Part shown: positions 11,880-21,595 of the stretch, in pieces
Layout of the letters: each line of letters opens with the position of its first letter
Position numbering within the stretch: the stretch's first letter is position 1
Source of the DNA: Ustilago trichophora
Lineage: Eukaryota > Basidiomycota > Ustilaginomycetes > Ustilaginales > Ustilaginaceae
Reading direction: 5' to 3'
DNA length: 64,000 nt
Assembly: GCA_900323505.1 (NCBI GenBank)
Contig: OOIN01000016.1
Coordinates: 558,001 to 622,000 of the forward strand
The notes under the pieces: generated by a model
What the model saw: only the letters and a program-made list of their open reading frames with translations
Databases searched by the model: none
What the model was told of the DNA's origin: nothing
Translations under genes and position numbers: made by a program

Positions 11880-12854
11880 ATGGATTCCCGCACGATGAAG
11901 CTCCTCCAGGTCGCCTCTGCCGTCGCTGTTGCTGCTCTCTCGGTCTCGAGCGTCACTGCCAGTCCTCTCGAGACTGAGACGCTGAACTACCCCGCTGGTG
12001 TACAGCGCTCGGTCGGGGCTAGGGACATTGAGCGTCTCTTTGTCCGCGACAATACCGCCCCCACCACCCCTTTGACCAACTACCAGCAGTACTCGTACCC
12101 TGCCCAGCTCTCGCAGGCCGCCTACTGTGGTCAGCCCGTCGGTGCCAAGGTGGGAGATGCACAGCTGCTCTGGACTGCCGGTGACGGCCGATCGACTCCC
12201 ATGGTCTTTGTAGCCTACTCACCAACCAAGGGTGTCATCGTTTCGCACCAGGGTACCAACACCTCGTCGTTCTCTTCGATCCTCAACGATGCCGATTTTG
12301 CGCTTGACCCCGTCAACTCGCGTCTCTCGTACCTCGGAAGCGTCAAGGTCCACGGTGGATTCCAGGACACCTGGTTGCGCACTGCCGACTCTGTGCTGGC
12401 ACAGGTCAAGTCGGCTCTCGCCGCACACCCCGGTTCGGCCGTCCTCACCGTTGGCCACTCGCTCGGTGCCTCGATTTCGCTGCTCGATGCTCTGTACCTC
12501 AAAAAGCAGCTGCCGTCGACTTCGGTCAAGTCGATCGTGTTTGGTCAGCCCAGAACCGGTGACAAGGCCTTTGCCAACGCTGTGGATGCCAACCTGCCTG
12601 GCTTTGTTCACATCAACAACGGTCGCGACCCTGTGCCCCGTCTTCCCCCTGCGATCGACTACCAGCACGCCTCGGGTGAGATCTGGATCAACCCTCACAA
12701 CGGCAACAGCGCCGTCATCTGCCCCGGTCAGGAGAACAAGAACTGCATCCTCTCGGTCAACCCCTTCACCTACGATGTTGATGACCACACTGGCACCTAC
12801 TTCAACGTCCACATTGCTGGTCGTGGTCAGAACTGCCCGGCTGTCATCGGCTAG
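11880..12854 (+). CDS. Secreted class-3 (fungal-type) triacylglycerol lipase
   Basis: Intronless, 324 aa. Two candidate starts: ATG 11880, and ATG 11895 (codon 6), which has a purine at -3 and begins a textbook signal peptide (MKLLQVASAVAVAALS... cleaved near SVTA-S). The mature protein has the class-3 lipase pattern: a lid/oxyanion region with SHQGTNTSS, nucleophile elbow GHSLG with Ser194, Asp250 in NGRDPVPRLPP, and a likely catalytic His303 in DDHTGTYF, followed by a C-terminal Cys-containing tail. Numbering is from 11880. Several cysteines fit extracellular disulfides. It resembles Rhizomucor/Thermomyces-type lipases and feruloyl-esterase relatives, so the exact substrate (fat, host lipid or ester) is open. 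Confidence 0.93.
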   Translation: MDSRTMKLLQVASAVAVAALSVSSVTASPLETETLNYPAGVQRSVGARDIERLFVRDNTAPTTPLTNYQQYSYPAQLSQAAYCGQPVGAKVGDAQLLWTAGDGRSTPMVFVAYSPTKGVIVSHQGTNTSSFSSILNDADFALDPVNSRLSYLGSVKVHGGFQDTWLRTADSVLAQVKSALAAHPGSAVLTVGHSLGASISLLDALYLKKQLPSTSVKSIVFGQPRTGDKAFANAVDANLPGFVHINNGRDPVPRLPPAIDYQHASGEIWINPHNGNSAVICPGQENKNCILSVNPFTYDVDDHTGTYFNVHIAGRGQNCPAVIG

Positions 12855-13742
12855 ACTGTGTCACCGAGCTTAGAGAGTAAGATGAAAGATGGAAGCAGAT
12901 AGGTACGAACGGCTCGCTCAGAGCTGCTCCCGTCTGCCTTCCTCCTCTGCTGAGTTTCCTATGTCCAGAGAGCCAACCAAAAGGATCACGGATTTGTCGC
13001 AAGCAAAATCGCTAGATATTTAGTCGCGTCTGTCTTTACTGCAATGGAAGGGAGGTACTTTTCGCTTGTTTGTTGTTAGGATGTGGTATACATGTGTGTC
13101 AGTGAGGAAAGCCCACACACAAAGATGGTGGTGTTGTTGGTGTTGGTGGAGGTTTCGGATGCAGTCAAAAAGCAACACCTGCAGCCAACGCTAATGTTAA
13201 TGTTGACACCTGACAGAGCGGGGGTGTGACTTTAGGGAGAGAGGAACGCGTCGTTGGGCAACAACAAGCCCTGTTTTGACCGGTTGTATTCAACTTTTCA
13301 GACACGTTTGTGGAGTGAATACAAATTTCAAGGCATAGCAAATGTCGGTCAATTCAAAGACGTGTGATTTCAGAGAGAGAGCAACAAGCTTTTTGGAGAT
13401 GTGACGTTTTGGTGGTCTCAGCGGCGACTTTGGGTTTGTGCACACTGTAAACACGGCCGGAAAATCCGAAATCTACAGACTGAGTGTGTGTGTGAGAGAG
13501 AGAGAGGTGGAGAAGTCAAGTGTCCAAAATTGGAACTTTGCTGCGCTCTCTCTCTCTCTCTTCCTGCTCATTCCGAATCGTACAGCAGAAGCACAAGCAG
13601 CAACTGCAGCACATCGTGCATTGATCCATTCAGAGGGCGATACCTCCACCTTCCCTTTCAACCATCATCCTTGGTCGCCATCCACTTACACAGCGTGACC
13701 GTATTCCATCAGAAGATCATCATCATCACTTCCACTGTCACA
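12855..13742. other. Intergenic region with GT/GA and CT microsatellites
   Basis: 888 bp. Contains a (gt)n(ga)n tract at about 13482-13506 and a (ct)n tract at about 13546-13561, the latter probably in the 5' leader of the downstream gene. A 114-codon upstream extension of that gene's frame is open but begins with a low-complexity stretch and would bury the mitochondrial presequence. Confidence 0.5.
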
Positions 13743-16261
13743 ATGTTGCGACGAATCGCCAGCCGCACTCTCAGGGAGCCCGTCCTCCGACCCTCCTCTC
13801 CTGGTCCTCAGCCTGCCGCTGCCACCTCTGCAGCCGTCCTCTCGTACCAGTACCAGCTTCTTCAGCAGTCTCGAGGTCTCGTCTCCTCGGTCCTCCTCAG
13901 CAGCACTCGCGATGCCTACGAGAGCAAAAAGATGGCCGAGCTCAAGGCTGATCTCAAGTCGCGTGGTCTCGCTTCCTCTGGTCGCAAGGAGGACCTCATC
14001 AAGCGTCTTGTAGACCACGACTCTTTCATCAACGGCAGCACTGCCAACATGGAATCTGCCCCCGGTGCTCGTCCTCAGCTTCGCAAGAAGTCGACCTTGG
14101 CCTCGCTCCGCAACGGTGAGAACGACGCCAAGAAGAAGGACGCCCCCGCTCCACCTGCCCCTACCTCCCAGTCCGGCCACACCACCGTCAAGGGCACCCC
14201 ACCTCCCGCCAACGCTCATCAGTCCGACGGCCCCACCGTGGACGCTGACACTGCAAAGGCCGTTGCTAAGGCCAGCAAGCCTCTCGGTAGCATGAAGGAG
14301 TCCGAGACGCCTTCCAACCTCGAACCTGGTACAGTCCACAATGCTGCCGCTGACGGTCTTGCTGGTGACACCACCGCCAAGGCCTCGCCTTCCCAAGCCG
14401 AAGAGGGCCCTGCCAAGAAGACCACCCCACCTGGTCTTCCCCCTCAAAAGGCCCCTGTTGCCAAGGAGACCTTCAACGTTCAGATTCCCTACTACCCTGA
14501 CCCCCCCGTTCCTGGCGCAAAGATCCCCGTCGTCACCTCCTACACCTCGCCTCACCTGCGTCAGTCCGAAGAAGCCGACCACACCGAGTCGTCGCCCTTC
14601 GTGCCCAAGGCCATCAGCGTGTCGGCAAGCTCAGCGATCTCGCACGCCTCTGACATGGCCGATCACGCCGAGTCGAGCAAGCAGGACAAACCTAAGGGCA
14701 TCCTCTCCGAGATTCTTGCCGATCTCCAGGCTTCGACTGGATCCAGCAGCAATAGCTCCCAGTCTGCACTTTCCGGCATCAACAAGAGCGTCGATGCTGC
14801 CAAGGAGGCATTCAGCAATGTCGCAGAGCAGGCTAAGGGCGCTTTTGCTTCGGCCACTGGTGAATCGTCTTCCTCGCCCTCCTCCTCCTCTTCGTCTTCG
14901 GGCTCATCATCTTCTTCTTCTTCGTCGTCGTCCTCTTCACGAAAGAACGCCAACCGACCACTGAACGACCAGGAACGTACCGGAGCATACGTTCTTGCCG
15001 GTATCGTCGCTGGTGGATTCTTCCTCGGCGGCCTTGGCAAGTCTAGCAAGTCCAAGGACCACGACCATCATGACCACCACGACGATGACAAGTCTTCCTC
15101 AAAGTCGGCTGGCAACACCGCCGACCCTGAAGGCAAGACCGTCGTCCCCAAGGTCGTCCCCGTCGCCGCCGTCCCCCGAGGTGATGGTGCCAACAAGGCC
15201 GAATCCAAACCCACCGGCTCCTCGATCCCAGCCCCTACAGGAAGCAAAGTCATGGCGCCCATTATGTGTGTTCCCAAGGGCACTCAGCTCTCCACCTCCT
15301 CTCCCTCCGGAGCATCCAGCAGCATTGCCAACGAAGCAGCGGCAACACTGGCCAGACTTGCCCAGCTGTCCACTTGCGAGGTGAGCAAGTAAAAGATTCC
15401 TCTCCCCTTGCCCCGTCATGTAGATACACTCTTGGCTTCGGCCTCGGAAAACAACAAACAACCAGCGCTGTTTTTTTATGCATATGCACAATCACATGAA
15501 TGTTTCGCTTTTCTTTGCTCGGATTTGCTTTGTTTGGATCAGGATGTGCTGACGAAGTGTTTCTCTTGCTTTTGTGGGGTGGGGAAAAGGTGTCGGATGC
15601 GTTGCTCAAGTTGAAGGTGAAGGAGGGTGGATATTTGGCTGGGATTGAGATGTACTCTCCTAGCTATTTGGCTTCTCCGGAGGTGAAGGTTTGTGGGCCG
15701 GCGTATACGGTCAAGATGGTTTCTCAGCAGGATACGAGTGCTCCCAAGCCAAAGGAGCATTTTGTGGATGCAGCTCAGGCGTATCCAGGACATGTTGTGG
15801 TAGTGACCGCTCCTTCGCTCAACCGTTCCGCTGTGTGGGGCGGTTTGATGACTGCGAGGGCTCAGTATCTCGACCTGAAAGGTGTCGTGCTCGATGGAAG
15901 GTGTAGGGATCTGATGGAACACAGGGAGGCAGGCTTTGCCGTGTTTGCAAGAGGCCACTCTACGCAAGGTCAAAGTCCGTTTACTAGGCCTTCCGAGCTC
16001 AATGTGCCCATCACGATTACCGATCCCACCACGGAAGGAATGCAAGGTGAGGCGATCAAGAATCCTAAAATGCCCAGCGTTACCGTGAGACCAGGTGACT
16101 TGGTGCTGGCGGATATGGATGGCGTCGTCATCGTTCCACCATCTGTAGCGGAAGACGTGATAAGACAGGCAGAGAAAGGTCGAAGGGAGGACGAGAAATG
16201 CATGCAAGACATCAAGGCGGGTATGCCTGTCAAGGAGGCTTTTGCAAAGAACCGCACCTAG
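13743..16261 (+). CDS. SAP-domain, membrane-anchored mitochondrial protein fused by splicing to an RraA-like aldolase domain
   Basis: Two exons: 13743-15380 and 15590-16261. The 209-nt intron has donor GTGAGC, a CTGAC branch-like site near 15550 and acceptor AAAAG. The product is 769 aa. N-terminus: an Arg-rich presequence (MLRRIASRTLREPVLR), then a SAP motif at about 63-95 (MAELKADLKSRGLASSGRKE), resembling yeast Aim34. Next come a long Pro/Ser/Ala-rich linker, a poly-Ser run (about 377-402), one membrane segment at about 414-432 and a His/Asp-rich patch. The junction joins LARLAQLSTCE to VSDALLKLKV, exactly the conserved RraA/HMG-aldolase N-terminus. The RraA core follows, with DGRCRD at 648-653. 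Read without splicing, the first frame stops at 15392 and would give a 549-aa protein. RraA relatives cleave 4-hydroxy-4-methyl-2-oxoglutarate or decarboxylate oxaloacetate; the activity here is inferred. Confidence 0.8.
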
Positions 16262-16461
16262 AAAAGCAAGCTGCTCAATAGACTCTTCTTGTGTAGATAC
16301 CTCACCATCCATGGAAGGAAACCGTTTTTTGAAAGCAGATTCTAGCGCCGAGACGTTCGGTTCTGGTCGGGTCTGCCAAAGGTCACGGGTGCCTGGGTAG
16401 CAATGTGGTATGCGAGCTGACAATTCAAGCGGTATGTACAGATGCGAAAGAAGCGTCTAGA

Positions 16462-17170
16462 TCATGCAGTAATAGCAGAGTTCTGCAGCCAGTCCAATGA
16501 TGGGTCTTCAAGGTGGTCTGTAGTGTCACAAAAGGAAATGCATAGCGTGAGTCGGTTGATCTTTCCCGTTCATGCTCAACTCTCGCACCTCTATCGTACT
16601 ATACTTACCATCAAAGTCAACAATCTTCTGCCAAATCCTCTCCTTCTTCACCGCACTTTCGAGCTGCTTTGCCTTGTTCTCATCCTGCAATGTCACCGCT
16701 GACCCTTGAAGCGGCTTTGACTTTGCCTCTCCTTTGCCCGAAGCATTCGCTGAAACGGAATACCCGCTCAACGAGTGGTTGTGAGGGTTGAGCAGAGTTG
16801 CATTGTTGACCAGGAGGAGTAGGGCCTCTCTGTTGGCGAGGGTGGCGATCTTCTCTGCGAGCTTGCTGGCTTGTTGGGAGGGAGCGCGATCGGAGACCAA
16901 TTCGGGTGCTTCGTACAAGCCAACAACGGTGAGGTTCTTGGATGAGGCGTAGGAGGTGGCGAGCGACAGGGCGACTTCAGCCATGGGTGCGAGAGCTGTC
17001 CAGTGATGCGAGAGTGGAATGGAATCGGAGATGGTGACAGATCCAGAGGGGGAAGAGGTGGAGTCGGCGAGGAGGAGGCCAAGAACGCGAGCGGTTGGGT
17101 ATTTGGCTGTGTGCAGGACCAGCTTCTTGTATGCGAGCGGGGAGACGCTCACCGAGGAGATGGTCGACAT
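16462..17170 (-). CDS. EMC8: ER membrane protein complex subunit 8/9 (EMC8/EMC9 family)
   Basis: A soluble MPN-fold-like subunit of the EMC, which inserts tail-anchored and multipass proteins into the ER membrane. Two exons: 17170-16609 and 16517-16462. The 91-nt intron (donor GTAAGT, acceptor CTACAG) gives 205 aa. The start encodes the typical N-terminus with YKKLVLHTAKYPTARVLGLLL; TVVGLYEAPE (residues 81-90) is also characteristic. Splicing is needed to build the conserved C-terminal signature VDFDDHLEDPSLDW; the unspliced frame replaces it with an unrelated tail. No signal peptide or membrane segment, as expected. Convergent with the SAP-RraA gene (200 bp apart) and divergent from the FIST-like gene. 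Confidence 0.93.
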
Positions 17171-17615
17171 TGTGAGCAGTAGGCACTATGTAGTGAGTAG
17201 TTAGACAGAAAAGGATGTCTGACACACGGAAGAAGGAGAGGGTCGAGGAGTCGGTGGAGGATCAAGCAGCAGTAGTGAGGTGTAAGGAGTTGGTGCTGCA
17301 CGCGTCCGTGCGGAACCCTTTCTTCGCAGAATCCATCGGGCTGAATATCGAAAGCTTTAACCCGATGCGATTGACGATGGGATCTTCGGCATCCAAATTT
17401 AGCCTTCGTTCAGGGTCCAGCGTCACAGCTGAGCTCAGCGATTTGCAATCCTTCTCACTCCACTTTCTTCCAACACAAACCTTTCCGGCTTTGTGGAACG
17501 AGCTGCCTCGTTACCCGATTTCACCCTTTCACCACCAAACACTGGCACCTCTTGGCCATCACCATTGTCACGCCATCCAACTAGAGATTGACAAGTCAAG
17601 GTCGAAACATACACG
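17171..17615. promoter_or_regulatory. Divergent promoter region, EMC8 / FIST-like gene
   Basis: 445 bp between divergent start codons, so it must contain both promoters. No specific element was recognised; CT-rich stretches precede the plus-strand ATG. Confidence 0.5.
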
Positions 17616-19688
17616 ATGCTTCCTTCGGCCGCAAGAACGACAATGCTCACCAGGGCGAGTTGGGCTCCTGTCCAACGACACACGTATACTGCGATTCAGC
17701 AGCGTCGAAGCTATGCAAAGGCAGCCGAACAAGTTCCAGGATTGGACGGCAAGTCTGCTGCTGGAAGCTCTAAGCAAGGCGGTCAGCAGCAATGGCAGCG
17801 AAAGCAACCCTTGGCGACAGCACAGACTCTCACGCTCTTCTCAGAGACACCGCAAGGCCTGTTGATCGCATTACGGTCCACATTGCAGAGCATGACTTCG
17901 CTCTCATCGAGGCTCGGACCAGCACCCAATGCCAACACAGCTGCAAAGAAGGGACATCACGACCACGTATTACTCTATGCTCTTAGCAAAGACCTACCAT
18001 CGCAGTATCTCAGCGAAGCCGTGTCCATTCTTCGAGGGCCCGACCCGGCTCCAGAGGCATCGTCACAAGCAAAGAAGAAACGCACGAGCAGCATGACAGC
18101 AGCCCAGATCGCTGCAGCCGAAGCAGAGGAAGCGAAAGCGCAGCAATCGCGCAACGATGCAGGGTCGAGAATCGCAAGAGTCGGGATTTTGTCCTCGCCG
18201 CTTCCTGCTTCTTTGATTCCTGCAAATGCGATCGAGCCAGGTTCGCCGCCCATTGCGACTCCTACACTTTACTCGGCTGCGCTCTCCTTGCTTCCGGGTG
18301 TCAATGCGATTCCGTTCAGATCGACCATCCCAGGCAGAGCAGAAGTTGCAGTGGGTCGTTGGATGGACCGTAAACCGTCGTGGCAGCAGGGTGCTGAACG
18401 CAGAGCTGACCTTCTCGACGACGGCAATGGTGCTTTGCCAGGTGGTAGCCGCGACTGGCGTGACATTTGGGGCCGCGAAAATCTCGAGGGTAAAGTTCCT
18501 GAAGGTCTCGAAACGCTTAATCCCAACTCGGCTGCTTCGTTCATCTTCTTCTCCGACACTTCGCCACACGGCCTTATGGAGGGACTTGCGACCCAGTTCC
18601 CCGCCAGCTCCGTCCTCGGCCTCACCGCCCCACCAACACCTTTCGAGACCGGACGAGACCAGACCCTCCTCATCTCGCTGCCCCAGGGCACCCCTTCTGG
18701 CGTTCAACCGCACAGCAGTGTCCACACAAGCGGTGCAGTTGGTGTAGCCCTCGTAGCCAGCAATGACGCTCGCGATGCAGACCATCTTCCTATCCCTAGC
18801 ATCAAGACCGACTTCGAAGGTCTGCTGCCCTTCGGTCCTCGCCGCGAGATCACTGCGGCTCAGGGCAACATCATCTCCGGTCTCGACAATGCCAATGCGG
18901 CGCAGCAATTTTTGCGTGACATTCAGACACGGGAGCATCCTCTCGACCTTGACTCCACGGGTAAAGTTGCAGGATCAAGCGCGCAGAAGCAAGCTGAGCA
19001 GATGTCCGAGTTGCAAGCTCGACAGATTGCATCCAAGGTCAAGAAAGAGGAAGATTTCTTCATCGCCATCTATGCGCAGCCTGCCTCCAATTCAGCCGCT
19101 GCTCAACCAGAGCCGCTCATGCTGGCCCAGATTCTATCTGGTCATCCATCCCGCGGCACTCTCTCCGTCGATACCCAGGTCGAACTCGGTCCCGGTCCAG
19201 GACAGCCTCAAGGTACGATGAAGACCTACGCCCAGTTCTACCAGATTGACCCTTCCTTTGTGTCCAAGTCTAAGCAAGGAGGCGGCGAAGTCAAGGCGGA
19301 AGTGAAACTGATCAGCCCGAGTGCGATCGAGATTCCAGGACCGGATCCGAGCGTATGGGTCACACCTCGATTCTTGTTCCTCTCACTGCCGGCGTCGAAT
19401 GAAGACCTGCCCAAGATGGACCAGGTGCATCAGGTCAAGAAGGGCGGGAAACATCAGGTAATGGCTTTGCCGAACTTGTTCATCGCAGCCTCGGAGCGCG
19501 GATGGATTGCAGGAAAGGGTCAAAAGTCGCCCCTGACCCAGGCACAGGTGTCGCATCAGAAGGGAGAGGGGGACAAGGTAAGCCCTGTATTGGGTCTTCA
19601 GAAGGATGGATCTTCGATTGTCACTTGTACTGTTCCGCTCGCCAAGGCGACGCTTTCGCTCCGAGCTGGTTCGCAGGAGTCCAAGTAG
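17616..19688 (+). CDS. Mitochondrial FIST-domain-like protein (tentative)
   Basis: Intronless, 690 aa, ATG at 17616. The first 35 residues are rich in Arg/Ser/Ala/Thr without acids (MLPSAARTTMLTRASW...RRSYAKA), a typical mitochondrial presequence. The body carries segments reminiscent of fungal FIST-domain sensor-like proteins: RIARVGILSSPLP, the NAIPFRSTIPGRAEVAVGRW block at about 231-250, SFIFFSDTSPHGLMEGLATQFP and GAVGVALV. An Ala/Glu-rich basic insertion occurs at about 150-180. The C-terminal part (about 480-690) has alternating hydrophobic segments like a FIST C domain. No membrane segment. FIST proteins are thought to bind small ligands, but the fungal mitochondrial version is uncharacterised to my knowledge. 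The domain assignment is from memory of the family pattern and needs a profile search. Confidence 0.7.
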   Translation: MLPSAARTTMLTRASWAPVQRHTYTAIQQRRSYAKAAEQVPGLDGKSAAGSSKQGGQQQWQRKQPLATAQTLTLFSETPQGLLIALRSTLQSMTSLSSRLGPAPNANTAAKKGHHDHVLLYALSKDLPSQYLSEAVSILRGPDPAPEASSQAKKKRTSSMTAAQIAAAEAEEAKAQQSRNDAGSRIARVGILSSPLPASLIPANAIEPGSPPIATPTLYSAALSLLPGVNAIPFRSTIPGRAEVAVGRWMDRKPSWQQGAERRADLLDDGNGALPGGSRDWRDIWGRENLEGKVPEGLETLNPNSAASFIFFSDTSPHGLMEGLATQFPASSVLGLTAPPTPFETGRDQTLLISLPQGTPSGVQPHSSVHTSGAVGVALVASNDARDADHLPIPSIKTDFEGLLPFGPRREITAAQGNIISGLDNANAAQQFLRDIQTREHPLDLDSTGKVAGSSAQKQAEQMSELQARQIASKVKKEEDFFIAIYAQPASNSAAAQPEPLMLAQILSGHPSRGTLSVDTQVELGPGPGQPQGTMKTYAQFYQIDPSFVSKSKQGGGEVKAEVKLISPSAIEIPGPDPSVWVTPRFLFLSLPASNEDLPKMDQVHQVKKGGKHQVMALPNLFIAASERGWIAGKGQKSPLTQAQVSHQKGEGDKVSPVLGLQKDGSSIVTCTVPLAKATLSLRAGSQESK

Positions 19689-19972
19689 AATGTTCCAACT
19701 CGCAATGATAGACGAATTTTTTTGTTCGTTTTTTTCAAATGTCTGCCTTGCAAATGGTTTGCTGTGTGGCGTGTTGGTGTCGTAATTGGAAGCAGATGTG
19801 AGTCATGAAGGCTTCAGAGGATATGAGCGCCAAGGCACCAGGTTCAAAGTCATCAGAGCTGCCGTCTACAAAGGCCCCCACCTCGGATCCAAGTTTGCGA
19901 TAATACACTTGTGATCATGCAGTCGAGCAACTGCTCTAGAATTGAGATGCAAGGGAGAGAGGTGTGATGGAT

Positions 19973-21100
19973 CTAACGGAACATTCGGAGGTAGGCCAAG
20001 AGCAAGGCACCGGCACCTGTTGCCACACCGACCAGGTACTGTATGAAAGGACGAGCGCATCAACAGTGCGAAAAGAAGTAAGAGGTCATGTCAATATTCT
20101 CCTCCAACGTCTATGAGAGAAGGAGTACATAGAGGGGGTTGAAGATGAAGCTCACCTGCAAAACGTTGAACTTTGCGCTCTGGATACTGGTTCGGAGACC
20201 GGCGATTTCGGATTCGATACGCGTGTCGACTTCCTTGATCTTGAGTGCGTGTACTGCTGATTCGTCTCGGATCCGACCTGTTGCAAGAGACCGATGTGAG
20301 GTTTTCGGTTAGATTCTGACCCTTTGATCCGATGCAATGCTTGGAAACTTACCCTTTTCGAGGTTCAAATCGAGCCTAACTCCCGCCGTAGTCCTGGTGA
20401 TCTCCTCCCTCAACCTCTGTTTCAACTTTTCGACGTCTGCCATCAGTCTTTCATTTTCGCTCTTCATCAGGGCGAAATCGTTGCGTTCGAGTAGCTGCAG
20501 TTCGGACTTGAGCCGGGTGAAATCGACCTTTTGGGTGTAGTTGGTCTGGTCGCCCTCTTCGCGCGTGACGAGGCCTTTGGCAAGGTTGGAGATGCTCTCG
20601 TCGATGACATCGCGCAAGGCTTCGGTGAGGACGTCGGCCTGTTCGCGAGAGATGCCGGAAGCTTCGAGTCGTTGGGCGAAGGCTTGTGTGTCGAAATGGT
20701 GCGAGGCGTAGAGGGAGGTGGTGGTAGAAAAGTGCTTCGAGTACGGAGGGTGGGTGGTGGAGGATGAAGAGGATGAGGAGGATGAAGAGGAGGCGTTGGA
20801 GAAGACGCGGGCTGGTAATGGGTGTGGTGGTGGTGTTTGCTGTTGTGGAGCACCGTAAGTTTGGTTGTTGGAGGGTGGGGGCGGTGAGGACGTCCAGGAG
20901 GAGGAAGAAGTGGACCACGAGGAGGCGCTGTCACGAATGAAGGTGCGGAGCGGGGCAGGAGATGTGGCAGGTACTACCGCCGGGATGCGGGGACGGAGGT
21001 GCATTCCTGATGCTGAGGACATGAGCGACCTTCTGGTGGTTGTTGCCAAGGCAACGGCACCTCGTGAGGTCGATGCGACGTTGAAACCGATTGAAGCCAT
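19973..21100 (-). CDS. FMP32: Mitochondrial coiled-coil inner-membrane protein, DUF1640/FMP32 (CCDC90/MCUR1 family)
   Basis: Three exons: 21100-20353, 20277-20156 and 20038-19973. Introns of 75 and 117 nt (donors GTAAGT and GTGAGC) give 311 aa. An upstream in-frame extension to 21298 is open, but the ATG at 21100 starts a good presequence (MASIGFNVASTSRGAVALATTTRRSL). Residues to about 130 are Ser/Pro-rich. The conserved family block starts near 135 (HFDTQAFAQRLEASGISREQA), continues as coiled coil (KVDFTRLKSELQLLERNDFAL) and ends with one membrane segment at about 291-309 (YLVGVATGAGALLLAYLRM), encoded entirely by the last 66-nt exon. Yeast Fmp32 and mammalian MCUR1/CCDC90B act in respiratory-complex assembly or calcium-uniporter scaffolding; which applies here is unknown. 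Confidence 0.93.
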
Positions 21101-21595
21101 CTTTGGTGCTTTAGTGCCAATGAGGAAAGTCAGAGACGATATGATCCTGATGCTTGGCGAACAAATTCGACCTGCTGTTGTGCTGTTCTTGTCTTTGTTC
21201 GAGAAACCGAGTTGAGCTAGAGTTGAGGAGGTGGTTATCGAGTCGGAGGGGCAAGAAGCAAAGCTGTGGTGATCAAGACAGCGCGACAATGGTCTCAATC
21301 GGGTTCAAGTTAGCGTTGCTGCCGAGGTGAAGGCTGGCGTGTGAGTTCATCCGTGGCTGCGCTCTTCATTTCGCGTGGCAAGGCAGCCAAGGATCGGATG
21401 AGATCGACTTTATACTGAAATCGGGATCCGATTCGAAGATGTCGGCTTTCAAAAAAGTCCAACACCCAAGAAGAGGCGTTGTGTGTGTGGAGCTGAGTCG
21501 CAGGGTCCACACGCTTCACTTCCTTGCTCAACGTTGCAATCCGACTGGCTCTCAACGTATCGTCCAGCTCCAGGACATCGGGCTTTCAAGTCACA
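21101..21595. promoter_or_regulatory. Divergent promoter region, FMP32 / Arl3-like GTPase
   Basis: 495 bp between divergent ATGs. No particular site identified. Confidence 0.45.

Noticed and set aside
13401..13742. In-frame upstream extension of the SAP-RraA gene (114 codons)
   Set aside because: Low-complexity (CT/GA-repeat derived) sequence, no resemblance to the family, and it would bury the presequence starting at ATG 13743.
15500..15589. Separate start for a standalone RraA gene at 15500
   Set aside because: These 30 codons are intronic, with no similarity to RraA N-termini; the conserved N-terminus (LAQLSTCE-VSDAL) is encoded upstream of the intron.
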